Shown piece after piece: positions 10,043 through 19,185 of a stretch of DNA of 64,000 bases; the stretch's first letter is position 1, and the number at the start of each line of letters is the position of its first letter. The position numbers were made by a program, and so were the translations under genes. The notes under the pieces were generated by a model. It did no database searches and was not told where the DNA came from. It saw only the letters and a program-made list of their open reading frames with translations. The DNA comes from Ruegeria arenilitoris (lineage in GTDB: Bacteria; Pseudomonadota; Alphaproteobacteria; Rhodobacterales; Rhodobacteraceae), in the NCBI RefSeq assembly GCF_013032855.1, contig NZ_WQDA01000004.1:186001-250000 (forward strand), written 5' to 3'.

Positions 10043-11467
10043 TCAGAAAACGCCAGCAGCACAAAGACGATAAGCTTCAATGATCTCGGATGACAGAAGA
10101 TCAGCATCCTCTTCCCTCATATCGTATCCGATTACAGAGGCTCGAATGATCTTCCGACCCGCCCATTCGCCGTGGGTAGGGTATACCTTTCCATTGTCTT
10201 GAACGCGCTGAAGGACCCGCATGGTCAGATCGTTGCCATCCGGCCCCTCGCCGCAGCAGATTGCGACCTGATTGCTGTGGATCTGGTTCAGAACTGTCAG
10301 GCCGGGCTCGTTCGAAACCGTTCGGGCAATTCGCTCCGCCAGGCGGCAATGGCGTGCTACCAGTTCGCAAACTCCCGTCCGGCCAAGGTGCCGAAGTATC
10401 GCATAGCTCGGGACACCTCTTGCACGCCGGGAGAGTTCCGGCGTTGAATCACTTGGTTCCCAATGCTCTGTTGTTTCCGGGAGATAGGCGCCGCGGGCAG
10501 ACATTGACGCAACGAGCGGCGCCCGGTCGCGCACGATAACCATGCCAGCATCGAATGGAGCATTAAGCCACTTGTGCAGGTCTATCGCCCAACTGTCCGC
10601 TTCAGCAACCCCCTCCAACCGGTTTGCCAGTTCGGGTACAGCAGCGAGCCAGAGCCCGAAAGCACCATCCACATGAACCCAGCCGTTCCGCTCGCGCACC
10701 ATTGGGATGAGCTCGGCAAACGGGTCGAAGGCGCCGGTGTTTATTTGACCTGCCTGCAGGATGACAAGCGGCGGGCTGCTGCAGCTGTCCAGGGCAGCCC
10801 GGAACGCATCCGGCTTTATCCTCCCTTCGCCGTCCGCCGTGACGATGTTTGTCCGGCCCGCGCCAAAGCCAGCATAACGCAGGGCAGCGAATGGGGCGGA
10901 ATGCGCATCCTGCCCGATCAAAACGGGAATCTCGGGTGCCGAAAACAGCCCGTCAGCTTCAACATTCCACCCCTGGGCAGCCAGCAGCGCATTGCGTGCG
11001 GCCATGACGCCAACCATGTTTGCCACTGTGCCGCCGGTCACAAGACCGGCTCCGCTTTCGGGCGGCAGTGACAGCAACTCTATTACCCAGTTGCAAACAG
11101 CGCGCTCCATTCCGGTTATTGCAGGCGTTTCAAAAGATGAGCCCGCGTTCTGCCCCCAGGCTGATACCAGAATGTCGGCGGCTACACCGACGGGATGCGA
11201 CGCGCCGAGGACATAGCCGAAGAAGGTCGGCCCCGCCATTTTGTGCAGACCGCCTTCAGAAAGTTGCACGATGTCCCCGATTACCTCACTTTCCGGCACC
11301 CCCGTTTCAGGAAGAGGGCCCAAAAAGCGGCTGGCAGCTTCACCAAGTCCCAAGACAGGCCGGGCCGGCCCATTTGGCAGTTCCTCGCGGTAGGTTTTGG
11401 CTGCCTTGAAGGCCGCCTCTAAAGCTTGCGCCTGCCCTTCACTCAAACCTCGCCGCACTCGTCCCAT
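10043..11467 (-). CDS. PLP-dependent group II decarboxylase
   Basis: The protein has 474 residues, the size of aromatic amino acid, glutamate or diaminobutyrate decarboxylases (fold type I). The cofactor site is visible: Asp in GWVHVDGAFGLW for the pyridine nitrogen, and the Schiff-base lysine in IDLHKWLNAPFD. TGGTVANM corresponds to the phosphate-binding stretch. The substrate cannot be read; family members act on aromatic or acidic amino acids, and some are aldehyde synthases. It stands alone, with repeat copy B upstream of its start, so nothing nearby hints at a pathway. Confidence 0.9.
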   Translation of the reverse strand: MGRVRRGLSEGQAQALEAAFKAAKTYREELPNGPARPVLGLGEAASRFLGPLPETGVPESEVIGDIVQLSEGGLHKMAGPTFFGYVLGASHPVGVAADILVSAWGQNAGSSFETPAITGMERAVCNWVIELLSLPPESGAGLVTGGTVANMVGVMAARNALLAAQGWNVEADGLFSAPEIPVLIGQDAHSAPFAALRYAGFGAGRTNIVTADGEGRIKPDAFRAALDSCSSPPLVILQAGQINTGAFDPFAELIPMVRERNGWVHVDGAFGLWLAAVPELANRLEGVAEADSWAIDLHKWLNAPFDAGMVIVRDRAPLVASMSARGAYLPETTEHWEPSDSTPELSRRARGVPSYAILRHLGRTGVCELVARHCRLAERIARTVSNEPGLTVLNQIHSNQVAICCGEGPDGNDLTMRVLQRVQDNGKVYPTHGEWAGRKIIRASVIGYDMREEDADLLSSEIIEAYRLCAAGVF

Positions 11468-11740
11468 CTCAAATACCCGCTACCAGAATACTATCCGTGG
11501 GAAGGTAGCATGGATTGCACCGGAATGCCTTTGTTTACATGTGGCCAAAGAGCGTTTCGCACCGGCCGAGGCATTGGTTGGATAGAAATGCTGCATCTGG
11601 TTGCTAATGGCCGCTTTGGCGACCGCTGCATGCGGCGGCGGGTTGTGACGAATGTCGGCTAGGCGTGTCTGGATTGCCGCTTGGCTTTGCAATGGAACTT
11701 GAGCGCGAAGTATTGATCGCGCCTTGAACTCGATAGGTCC

Positions 11741-11860
11741 ACTTTGTCCGCGATCCGAGAGTTCGAACCAGGTCAAATTTTGCGGCTGCAGCGAATGGCG
11801 GCAATGCGGGCTGCCGATGCGGCATCCGAGCGGTGCCCTGGATGTCGGCTCTGGGCCGTT
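11741..11860 (+). repeat. 120-bp intergenic element, copy B
   Basis: ACTTTGTCCGC is at 11741, GCAGCGAATGGC at 11788 and GTCGGCTCTGGGCCGTT at 11844-11860, the same offsets as copy A. It lies in the 476-bp gap between the decarboxylase start and the desaturase stop (both genes on the minus strand). I see no credible gene in the rest of that gap. Confidence 0.7.
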
Positions 11861-11943
11861 GGAACCCATTTTAACGAATGCCGCACACTGACTGACGACG
11901 ATATTGCGCCGAAAAAGGTCATTGGTTCAAGACTTTCAGTCTA

Positions 11944-12831
11944 CTATTCGGTGCTTGGCTTGGTTTGCTCGGATGAGGCGGATGATGATCGCTTCCGATG
12001 GCTTCGGGCGTCGAGCGCACCTCCGCTCGCCGGGCCGAGCAGGGGCTGAATGAGCATCCGGTCGAGCCAAAGGTCGCGGCGTGTGCGAAACTGCTCGATA
12101 CCGATCTCCATACCCTTGTGCCCCTTCGTAGGTTGCGCGACGTAAGTTCCCAACAGCCGGTCCCACCACGGTAAATTGAAGCCGAAATTCGAGTTGGTCT
12201 CACGCGGATCGACGGAATGGTGCACGCGGTGCATATCCGGGGTCACGACGATCCATCTGAGCATACGATCCACCGGGCGCGGAAGATCAACGTTGGCGTG
12301 ATTGAAAAGCGCCGTCGCGTTGAGGATGACCTCGAACAGCAGCACGGCGACAGCAGGCGGCCCTACGGCTGCAACGACCGCAAGCTTGATCCCCATCGAG
12401 ATGAGGATTTCCACCGGGTGAAACCGCAAGCCCGTGGTGGCGTCGAAATCGAGATCGGCGTGATGCATCCGGTGCAGCAGCCAGAGCCCCGGTACCGCGT
12501 GGAACATCACGTGCTGAAGGTAAATCGCAAGGTCGAGAAGAAGCATCGAGACCACGATGGCGACCCAAACTGGCGCATCCACGTTGTTGAAAAGCCCCCA
12601 TCCGCGCTCTTCGGCCATCACCGCAAGGCCAACCGCGAGGATCGGAAAGGTCAGCCGCAGGATGGCCGTGTCAAGCACCACGAGCGCCAGATTATTTGTC
12701 CATCGCAGAACGCGCGGAATATCCCGTCTGCGCCGGGGTGCTGCAACTTCCCACAGCGCCATCGCAGCCAGAACGCCCAGAAAAGCGACGAGGCGGATGG
12801 CTGGCTCTGCTGCGAGCATTGAGTCGGACAT
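11944..12831 (-). CDS. Sterol desaturase / fatty acid hydroxylase family protein
   Basis: The protein has 295 residues and is an integral membrane protein of the diiron hydroxylase superfamily. The three histidine clusters are present: HVMFH, HRMHH and HRVHH, with an extra NHANV between them. About four hydrophobic segments surround them. Members hydroxylate or desaturate lipids in the membrane with O2. It reads in the same direction as the AraC-type regulator 40 bp upstream of its start, and a second family member lies on the other side of that regulator, so the three form a lipid-modification group. Confidence 0.9.
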   Translation of the reverse strand: MSDSMLAAEPAIRLVAFLGVLAAMALWEVAAPRRRRDIPRVLRWTNNLALVVLDTAILRLTFPILAVGLAVMAEERGWGLFNNVDAPVWVAIVVSMLLLDLAIYLQHVMFHAVPGLWLLHRMHHADLDFDATTGLRFHPVEILISMGIKLAVVAAVGPPAVAVLLFEVILNATALFNHANVDLPRPVDRMLRWIVVTPDMHRVHHSVDPRETNSNFGFNLPWWDRLLGTYVAQPTKGHKGMEIGIEQFRTRRDLWLDRMLIQPLLGPASGGALDARSHRKRSSSASSEQTKPSTE

Positions 12832-12870
12832 GGAAACTGACTTTCTCGACTACTGGTCGCCGCTGAGATG

Positions 12871-13911
12871 TTACAATTTCTCGGCGACTATTGCACCATG
12901 CAGGTTGCGATACTCAGTCGGGGATTGTTGGTGTTTCTCGCGAAACGCGCGATTGAACGGCCCGACGGACGCGAAACCGACGTCGTAGGCGATTGACAGA
13001 ACCGGTGTGTCTGCTTGTGCGGGATCGGACAAGATCACACAGGCTGCTTCGATCCGGTGCACATTGACGAACTGCGCGAAGTTGCGATACCCGAGCCCGC
13101 GGTTGATGGCACGCCTGACCCGGTGTTCCGGGGCATCCACCGCCGCCGCGAGCGCCGAAACCGTCAGACCTTCCTTCCGCCAGATACCTTGCGCCATCGC
13201 CGCATGAACCCTTTGCAGAACCGCAGTATCGGCGTTCGAAAGGGGCGCGGCGGTGCCCGGGTTGGGTTCTTGGCGAGGGGGCCAAAGATCGGGGGCGATC
13301 CGGGTCGCCCAACACAAGAACAGGCCCGTAAGCACCAGAAATCCCGACGCATGGAGCGGATACATCACTTGTGGCAGATCCGCATCGAGCTTAAACAATT
13401 CGACCACCGAGATACCGAGGCCAGCAAGGGCCATGAACGCAACGAACCACCTTCGAAACCGGCGGCGGGTCTCGACCAGATCGCCGACGCCGGTAGAAAG
13501 CGCGATGTAGAGCAATCCCGCATAGAGCAAGACGACAAGGATGCCTCGAAGGACAGACAAAGCCGGCAGAACCGGCGCAAGCCAGGCCGCGCCAGCGACA
13601 ATGATGGCCACCACGCCATGCCAGGGGCGATAAACCGGGCGGTCCAAGAATATCTCCGCTCCGGCCCAGATCGTTAGAACCGGCACCACTCCGGCGATCA
13701 TGACAAGTACGTTTCGCACCCAGGTTTCGGAGATTCCAAGGTTCGGCGACGACACAAGCAAGTAAGCGCCAAGTCCAAGACAGAGTGCGGGCACCGACAA
13801 GCCTCTGGGCCAGGCAGTGCGATTGGCCAGAAAGATCAGCGCGCAAATCACCAGCGACGTCACCGCGCCGCCCCTCAACAAAAGGTCCAATGTTACTGCC
13901 AGGTCCTGCAT
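12871..13911 (-). CDS. AraC-family regulator with multi-pass membrane N terminus
   Basis: The protein has 346 residues. The first ~210 hold about seven hydrophobic segments (for example VTSLVICALIFLANR, NVLVMIAGVVPVLTIWAG, LRGILVVLLYAGLLYIAL), so it is probably membrane-anchored. The C-terminal ~100 residues are the AraC DNA-binding domain, with LTVSALAAAVDAPEHRVRRAI and SIAYDVGFASVGPFNRAF. It is divergent from one desaturase gene and in line with the other. A tandem 20-bp repeat in the 166-bp divergent gap is its likely binding site. A signal sensed in the membrane, such as lipid state, would fit but is inferred. Confidence 0.88.
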   Translation of the reverse strand: MQDLAVTLDLLLRGGAVTSLVICALIFLANRTAWPRGLSVPALCLGLGAYLLVSSPNLGISETWVRNVLVMIAGVVPVLTIWAGAEIFLDRPVYRPWHGVVAIIVAGAAWLAPVLPALSVLRGILVVLLYAGLLYIALSTGVGDLVETRRRFRRWFVAFMALAGLGISVVELFKLDADLPQVMYPLHASGFLVLTGLFLCWATRIAPDLWPPRQEPNPGTAAPLSNADTAVLQRVHAAMAQGIWRKEGLTVSALAAAVDAPEHRVRRAINRGLGYRNFAQFVNVHRIEAACVILSDPAQADTPVLSIAYDVGFASVGPFNRAFREKHQQSPTEYRNLHGAIVAEKL

Positions 13912-13958
13912 GGGACGAGCGAAACCCAGACCGGTGAGGCGGTCAACCGGCTTCGACG

Positions 13959-13994
13959 CGCCGATTCCGAAGAAATCTCGCCGATTTCGGAAAT
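13959..13994 (+). promoter_or_regulatory. Tandem direct repeat, candidate AraC operator
   Basis: Two copies of CGCCGATTYCGRARAAT-like sequence start at 13959 and 13979, exactly 20 bp apart, 14 of 16 bases matching. Tandem half-sites two helical turns apart are the classic AraC-family layout. They lie between the membrane-bound regulator and the divergent desaturase gene, 84-119 bp before the desaturase ATG. Confidence 0.5.
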
Positions 13995-14077
13995 AACCAA
14001 CCGGTTTCCAAAGATGGCAAGCGCAAACCTCCGATGGGCCCGAAACTCTCGGTCAGCATTTCAGACTGGAGACCATC

Positions 14078-14902
14078 ATGGAAGATCAATGCATTTACAG
14101 CTACCTCGCTGGGATATTCTCGGGCGTGCTCGCCACGGACTTCCTGCGATATGCGATTGGCGCTGGCGGCGTCTATCTGATCGTGAACATGACGCTGGCC
14201 GCGCGCCTTCGGTCGCGCAAAATCCGGGCCGACTCACCGCCGGGTGCGCAAATCGTTCGTGAAATCCTCGCGAGCCTGCGGACGGTACTGGTCTTTGCCC
14301 TCAACGGCACGCTGATCGTTCTGGGGGCCGAGGCGGGAGTCGTGCCTATCTATACTGAGATCCAGACCATTGGGTGGCCCTATCTGGTGTTCAGCACGGC
14401 GGTCCTGATTGTGGCTCATGATGCATGGTTCTACTGGTCACACCGGCTGTTGCATTATCCGCCGCTCTACCGGCGGTTTCATCGGCTGCACCACCGCTCG
14501 CATAACCCGACGCCTTTCACCTCTTACAGCTTTGACCTGGGTGAAGCGGCCGCGAACGCGATATATCTGCCGTTGATCCTGCTTGTTCTGCCGGCCCATC
14601 CTGTGGCCATCCTGATCTTTGTTACGCATATGATGCTGCGGAACGCGATCGGACATTCGGGGTACGAGCTTTTCCCGGCCAACCGGAACGGCCGACCGCT
14701 GTTCGACTGGATGACAACCGTCACCCATCACGATCTGCATCATGGCCATGCTGGCTACAATCTCGGCCTCTACTTCACGTGGTGGGACCGGCTGATGGGG
14801 ACAGAACATCCGGACTATCACGATGCTTTTCGAAAGGTCGCCTGTCCCATCCCATCGCCGCGCATCCGTGCGCCGCAGCGCATTTCCGAAACCTCCGAGT
14901 GA
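14078..14902 (+). CDS. Sterol desaturase / fatty acid hydroxylase family protein
   Basis: The protein has 274 residues with four or five membrane segments. The histidine motifs are HRLLH, HRLHHRSH and HHDLHHGH, and an NAIGHSG histidine lies between them, all needed for the diiron centre of this superfamily. A GGAG site lies 7 bases before the ATG. It differs clearly from the desaturase on the other side of the regulator, so the two are paralogous families rather than a recent duplication. The methyltransferase gene follows after 22 bp, suggesting an operon that modifies a lipid or isoprenoid. Confidence 0.92.
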   Translation: MEDQCIYSYLAGIFSGVLATDFLRYAIGAGGVYLIVNMTLAARLRSRKIRADSPPGAQIVREILASLRTVLVFALNGTLIVLGAEAGVVPIYTEIQTIGWPYLVFSTAVLIVAHDAWFYWSHRLLHYPPLYRRFHRLHHRSHNPTPFTSYSFDLGEAAANAIYLPLILLVLPAHPVAILIFVTHMMLRNAIGHSGYELFPANRNGRPLFDWMTTVTHHDLHHGHAGYNLGLYFTWWDRLMGTEHPDYHDAFRKVACPIPSPRIRAPQRISETSE

Positions 14903-14924
14903 CATCGCCAAAGGAGTGACAGAG

Positions 14925-15575
14925 ATGACAAACCCAGAATTCATCGCCCGTCAGAGCCGCCGACCAACAGGACTGCTGGGCGTACTCGTTGCGCGCGTCA
15001 TGGCGCGAGAAACACGCCCAGAAAACGAACGCGCCTTGCAGCTGCTCAACCTCGCAGACGGCGACCGCCTGATCGACATCGGCTGCGGCCACGGCGAAAC
15101 CCTGTTCTCGGCTAATGCAATGGTGCGCCTTTCGGACAGCGCAGGTGTGGATTTCTCCGGGGTGATGCTGAGGCGTGCCCGCGCCAGAAACCGCGACGCT
15201 GTCTGGGACACCCGCATGACGTTTCACTGCGCGGACACGTCAGAACTGCCTTTTTCGGACAATCGCTTCGACAAAGCGCTATCGGTGCACACGATCTATT
15301 TCTGGTCGGACCCGTCGGCCCACATCGCCGAGGCGTTTCGCGTCCTTCGGCCCGGCGGTACCTTCGTACTTTGCTATCGGTCAACGGCCGACAAGCGGGC
15401 TGTGAACGGCTTCCCCGACACCGTCTACCGTTTCCCGAATATTCAGCAAGTTGAAGAGGCGTTTTGCCGGGTCGGGTATCGTCCGCCCGATACGCTTACC
15501 GAGACCATCGCCGGGCGTCTGACGCATTGGAGCGTGGCGGTGAAGCCCGAAAGGATGGACAGCAATGCAGGCTGA
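14925..15575 (+). CDS. Class I SAM-dependent methyltransferase
   Basis: The protein has 216 residues counted from the ATG at 14925, chosen because AAGGAG lies 8 bases upstream and the longer frame would run into the desaturase gene. The SAM motif is LIDIGCGHGETLF (about residues 46-58), followed by the acidic VDFSGVMLRRAR and motif ELPFSDNRFDKALSVHTIYFW. The family resembles UbiE/sterol-type C-methyltransferases. Placement after a desaturase-family gene supports a lipophilic substrate; this is inferred. Confidence 0.9.
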   Translation: MTNPEFIARQSRRPTGLLGVLVARVMARETRPENERALQLLNLADGDRLIDIGCGHGETLFSANAMVRLSDSAGVDFSGVMLRRARARNRDAVWDTRMTFHCADTSELPFSDNRFDKALSVHTIYFWSDPSAHIAEAFRVLRPGGTFVLCYRSTADKRAVNGFPDTVYRFPNIQQVEEAFCRVGYRPPDTLTETIAGRLTHWSVAVKPERMDSNAG

Positions 15576-15604
15576 AGCTCTTTGGTCAATGAAAGAAAAG
15601 ACCA

Positions 15605-15724
15605 TTCTATCCCGCGCCTTTGGAGCAGCAGCAGTGGTATCTTTTGCGCGTGCAGCGAATTACCGGAATGCGGACTGCAAACGCAGAAACGTGGACCCAG
15701 GTTCAAGGTCGGCTCAGGGCCGTT
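15605..15724 (+). repeat. 120-bp intergenic element, copy C
   Basis: GCAGCGAAT at 15652 and GTCGGCTCAGGGCCGTT at 15708-15724 stand 56 bases apart, as in copies A and B. The left end lacks the ACTTTGTCCGC word, so this copy is more worn. It lies in the 277-bp gap between the convergent methyltransferase and DUF302 genes, which shows no gene. Confidence 0.6.
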
Positions 15725-15852
15725 TATGAGGGATGCTAAGGCGGCATCCGGTGGGATGCTGCGTTTGCCCCAACGGCGGCAGAGAGCCCAAGGCTGACGA
15801 CGAAAAGACAGCCAATCGCTATTGGGTTTCTATTGCGTTTTCTAAGCAGCGG

Positions 15853-16710
15853 CTACTCAATTGCCGTCCGAAATGTATCCGTCAGCCGTTTGTTCAAACC
15901 GTGATGAGCTTCGGCTGAAGAACCGTAGTGCAACTCTGCCAAGGCAGCGATGTCATTGAAAATGACTACGGAGCCGCCTTCTTCATTCGCGTAAACCAAT
16001 AGTTTTTGGCAAAAGGCATCCAAACCAATTGCCGGAAAGTCCGCCATAGCCACACCACCGGGCGCTGGTCCGCCGAACAGTAAAAGTACCGCCTCCGGCA
16101 GGTCCACCCCCAGTTGGGACGCTTCGGTCGCAAAATCGATTTTCCCAAACCACACAGTATCGTCCTGCTCCATCACTGCTTTACTGAGACGTTCCACTGC
16201 CTTTGGTACGCTGAGCTGAGATCGCAGTTCGATAACCCCATAGTCGGCAAACAATCCGTTAGTCGGCCCTGGTGCTGCATCCAAGTCGTTCAGGACTTCG
16301 AGCAGCTTGCTCTCAAATGTATTTAACGCTTGGGTGTCATTCAGACCATGCCGCACTTTGAGAAACTGAGAGTCTGTATAGGCGATCTGCGGGCGATCAT
16401 CCTGATCGAATGAGAGAACGCGAAAAGGAAGGTCCAGACCTGCACGTATGTTCTCCTCCAGTATAGGTGTGTTTACCTCTGGATCAGAGAAAACGAGTAC
16501 ACGAGATGCTGGCATTTCGACGCCTTCGGCCTTGGCCAGGCGCGCGTGATCTATCGATGCAATTGGAGCAGCTCCCGCTTCGGAAACGGCAGTCTCAAGC
16601 TCTAAGAAGTTTTCGTCCACAGTGGTCTGGACAGATGAAGATTGTGCAAAAGCGGATGCCGAAACTGATAAAGTTGCGATCATCGAGAAAACAAAGCCAG
16701 ACCTCACCAT
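15853..16710 (-). CDS. Secreted protein with two DUF302-like domains
   Basis: The protein has 285 residues with a clear Sec signal peptide (SGFVFSMIATLSVSASAFAQ). Two halves of about 125 residues share the DUF302 pattern: ARVLVFSDPEVNTPIL-type strand in the first (SRVLVFSDPEVNTPILEEN) and EAVLLLFGGPAPGGVAM in the second. DUF302 proteins bind metals or small ligands in a few cases, but no general function is known. The ATG is 1 base after the DUF4345 gene stop, so it is the third gene of the sulfatase operon and likely periplasmic. Confidence 0.85.
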   Translation of the reverse strand: MVRSGFVFSMIATLSVSASAFAQSSSVQTTVDENFLELETAVSEAGAAPIASIDHARLAKAEGVEMPASRVLVFSDPEVNTPILEENIRAGLDLPFRVLSFDQDDRPQIAYTDSQFLKVRHGLNDTQALNTFESKLLEVLNDLDAAPGPTNGLFADYGVIELRSQLSVPKAVERLSKAVMEQDDTVWFGKIDFATEASQLGVDLPEAVLLLFGGPAPGGVAMADFPAIGLDAFCQKLLVYANEEGGSVVIFNDIAALAELHYGSSAEAHHGLNKRLTDTFRTAIE

Positions 16711-16711
16711 T

Positions 16712-17101
16712 TTACCACTTCCTGTTTCCTCGTACTTTTTTCAGAGAAACCGCCGCCAGAGTTGCAAAAGCTATCTCGGCTGCAAGATAAAAGAGAAGTA
16801 CCCCGTTCGGAACTCCATCGATAAGGATGCTTAGTATGCGCCCAACGGCCAGTCCTGACATAAACAAAAATAGAACCCACAGCGCGGGGCGTTGTAACTC
16901 TGGTTTCGAAGCAGCCGCCAACCAAAACAGCGCGTTTGCCATGTAAAGACCCATAATCGCTCGGAACACGTGGGTTTGGTTCGTGCCTTCCACCGGAAAT
17001 CCCAGCAAAACTGGGATCGAACTACCCGGCATCAGGCCATATGATAACGCAATTGGCACGAGGCCGACGGCAGCAAGCAGAAGGACTAATCTGGCACTCA
17101 T
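16712..17101 (-). CDS. Small membrane protein, DUF4345-like
   Basis: The protein has 129 residues with four hydrophobic segments (LVLLLAAVGLVPIALSYG, VFRAIMGLYMANALFWLA, ALWVLFLFMSGLAVGRIL, LLFYLAAEIAFATLAAVS), matching DUF4345-type small membrane proteins. I chose the ATG at 17101, which follows GGAG, over a longer frame that would overlap the sulfatase gene. It lies between the sulfatase and DUF302 genes and is presumably co-transcribed with them. Function unknown. Confidence 0.8.
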   Translation of the reverse strand: MSARLVLLLAAVGLVPIALSYGLMPGSSIPVLLGFPVEGTNQTHVFRAIMGLYMANALFWLAAASKPELQRPALWVLFLFMSGLAVGRILSILIDGVPNGVLLFYLAAEIAFATLAAVSLKKVRGNRKW

Positions 17102-17228
17102 GGAGGACTCCTTCTCGTAGAGGTGTCGCTTTGTTGCGAAATTCCTAATCGGCTTTTTGGGGCATCCGAAGATCCGAACCGGATGCCCACGCTGCGGTGA
17201 GAAGGGCGTATTGCAAGCCTCGCTTTTT

Positions 17229-18791
17229 CTACTGAGAGATGCCGCCTTCGGTTGATGTCTGTTCTTCAACATGGTCTTGATTGGCTACCGGCTTCCCCCG
17301 CGGAGGGAACTCCTCGAAGGTAGCGAGATGCGCCTGCACTAGCCGGGCGGCTGGACCGAATGCCCACATTTTCTCGCCCATCCAGCGGACGTACATCCCG
17401 CTTTCCTCCGCAGCTTTCTCGTAAGGATCGCGGCGAAGGTTGAAAAGCAGCGGGGCGACCAACTCTTCCTTCGGGCCTGACCAGCCGTGGTTTTGAACGA
17501 CAAAGTGCGCTTTCCAATCGTTGTAGCGTACGGCTTGGAGATCCGTACCCTGATAATAAATCAGCTCGCGGCGATTGCTCTCTGCATCCTCACCGGTAAG
17601 GTAAGATAGTTGATTGTAGCCATCGAGGTGTACTTTGTACCCTTCATAACCCTCTAAGAGTTTTTCTCTTAGGTCTGTGGGGCCTCCCGCCGCGGCTACA
17701 AGTGTTGGCATCCAATCCATGCCGCTGAAGATACCGTTCAAAACCTGTCCTTCAGGGATTTTGCCAGGCCAGCGAATAATCGCAGGAACCCTAAAGCCAC
17801 CTTCCCAGGTAGTACCCTTTTCCCCATGAAACGGTGTCGTACCTCCATCGGGCCACGTCAGTGTTTCCGGGCCATTGTCGGCGGTGAACATCACTATGGT
17901 ATTATCGGCAACTCCCAGATCCTCAAGGTGGCTGAGAACGTTACCAACGTTGTTGTCCAACTCCTTCATGACAACATCCTGAAGTCCACGCCCATTGCCC
18001 AGCATAGCTTCGTATTCTGGGCTAAGATGGGTCCAAACATGTGCACGGGCTGGAGCCATCCAGACAAAAAACGGAGTGTCCGACTCTACTGCACGAGAAA
18101 TGAAGTCCTTCGTGTAAGATGTCACTTCGTCATCCAAAGTCTTTTGGCGCTCCGGAGGCGCAGGCCCGTCATCTATGATGCGCTGCTTCCCGACTTTTCC
18201 AAAACGCGGGTCGACTGTTTCGTCTTCTTCTTCTGTTGCAAAAGAATGAATGATGTTGCGAGGCGCAAATTGCGCGTTGAATTCTGGGTCGTCTGGCCAA
18301 TCCGGATCAGACGTATATTCCATAGCATTCAGGTGATAGAGCCAACCCCAATACTCGTCGAAACCTTTTGTAGTCGGTAGGAACTCGTTGAGATCGCCCA
18401 AGTGGTTTTTACCGAACTGGCCCGTCGTGTACCCCAACTTTTTCAAGAACATTGGAAGCGTCGGATCATCTGGATTTAACCCTATTGGATCCCCCGGCAG
18501 CCCTACCGTGTGCATACCAGTCCGAATAGGCAACTGTCCGGTCATGAAGGCTGATCGACCGGCGGTACAACTTGGCTCGGCATAATAATCTGTGAGACGA
18601 GCACCCTCAGACGACAGGCGATCCAAGTTCGGCGTCTCAATGCTTTTGACACCTCCGTGGTAAACGCCGACGCTCGCCCAACCTACGTCATCTGCCATGA
18701 TGACAAGAATGTTGGGCGGGGTATCTTCGTCGGCCCAAGCTCCAGTGAAAGCAAAGCAAACCGCGCCCGCTACTGAGACAAGCTTGTTCAT
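17229..18791 (-). CDS. Sulfatase (arylsulfatase type)
   Basis: The protein has 520 residues and a signal peptide ending near AWA, so it acts in the periplasm or outside. The active-site signature PSCTAGRSAFMTGQ begins at about residue 73; Cys75 is the residue expected to be converted to formylglycine (C-x-A-x-R type). Metal-binding residues are visible in ILVIMADDVG and in TADNGPE. FGE, the activating enzyme, is not in the window. Substrates could be sulfated algal polysaccharides or aryl sulfates, suiting a marine host. It heads an operon with the DUF4345 and DUF302 genes. Confidence 0.95.
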   Translation of the reverse strand: MNKLVSVAGAVCFAFTGAWADEDTPPNILVIMADDVGWASVGVYHGGVKSIETPNLDRLSSEGARLTDYYAEPSCTAGRSAFMTGQLPIRTGMHTVGLPGDPIGLNPDDPTLPMFLKKLGYTTGQFGKNHLGDLNEFLPTTKGFDEYWGWLYHLNAMEYTSDPDWPDDPEFNAQFAPRNIIHSFATEEEDETVDPRFGKVGKQRIIDDGPAPPERQKTLDDEVTSYTKDFISRAVESDTPFFVWMAPARAHVWTHLSPEYEAMLGNGRGLQDVVMKELDNNVGNVLSHLEDLGVADNTIVMFTADNGPETLTWPDGGTTPFHGEKGTTWEGGFRVPAIIRWPGKIPEGQVLNGIFSGMDWMPTLVAAAGGPTDLREKLLEGYEGYKVHLDGYNQLSYLTGEDAESNRRELIYYQGTDLQAVRYNDWKAHFVVQNHGWSGPKEELVAPLLFNLRRDPYEKAAEESGMYVRWMGEKMWAFGPAARLVQAHLATFEEFPPRGKPVANQDHVEEQTSTEGGISQ

Positions 18792-19185
18792 TTAGACCTC
18801 CCGACACGCTATTTCTTACCAACGATAGGAAAAACATCGGCTTGGAGGAACAGTCTATTTTGTTAACTTTTTAGGCTCAGCACTTTATTTTAAGTCATTT
18901 CTTCGGCCGCAAAGTCCGCTTACCGGACGTATGCAGGCGCAGAGTTCAAATGGCTTAGCAATGGCAGGTCAGGGCTCAACGAGCCTGTCGAGGCGCTGAA
19001 TATTAGCCTGAAAAAATCTCTTATTTTCAATGATCCTAACAGGGCAAACACGCGCTGCAACCAAATGTTGAAGTACAAGTTCCAGGGAATGCAAATCCTA
19101 AGCCCGAGCGAAAGGCCGCAGCAGTCTGCAAATAAATCGATAGAACTAAAACTCATGCTTCCATCATACTTTTGAGGGAACCAGT
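18792..19185. other. 394-bp AT-richer gap without a supported gene
   Basis: This holds the promoter region of the sulfatase operon. Open frames of about 80 codons exist on both strands (18920-19172) but neither has a ribosome site nor a family I recognise. Base composition is clearly AT-richer than the genes to the left, marking entry into the phage-like module. Confidence 0.6.

Noticed and set aside
18920..19172. Short open frames on both strands near the sulfatase promoter
   Set aside because: No ribosome site, no recognised family; the region may be a remnant.
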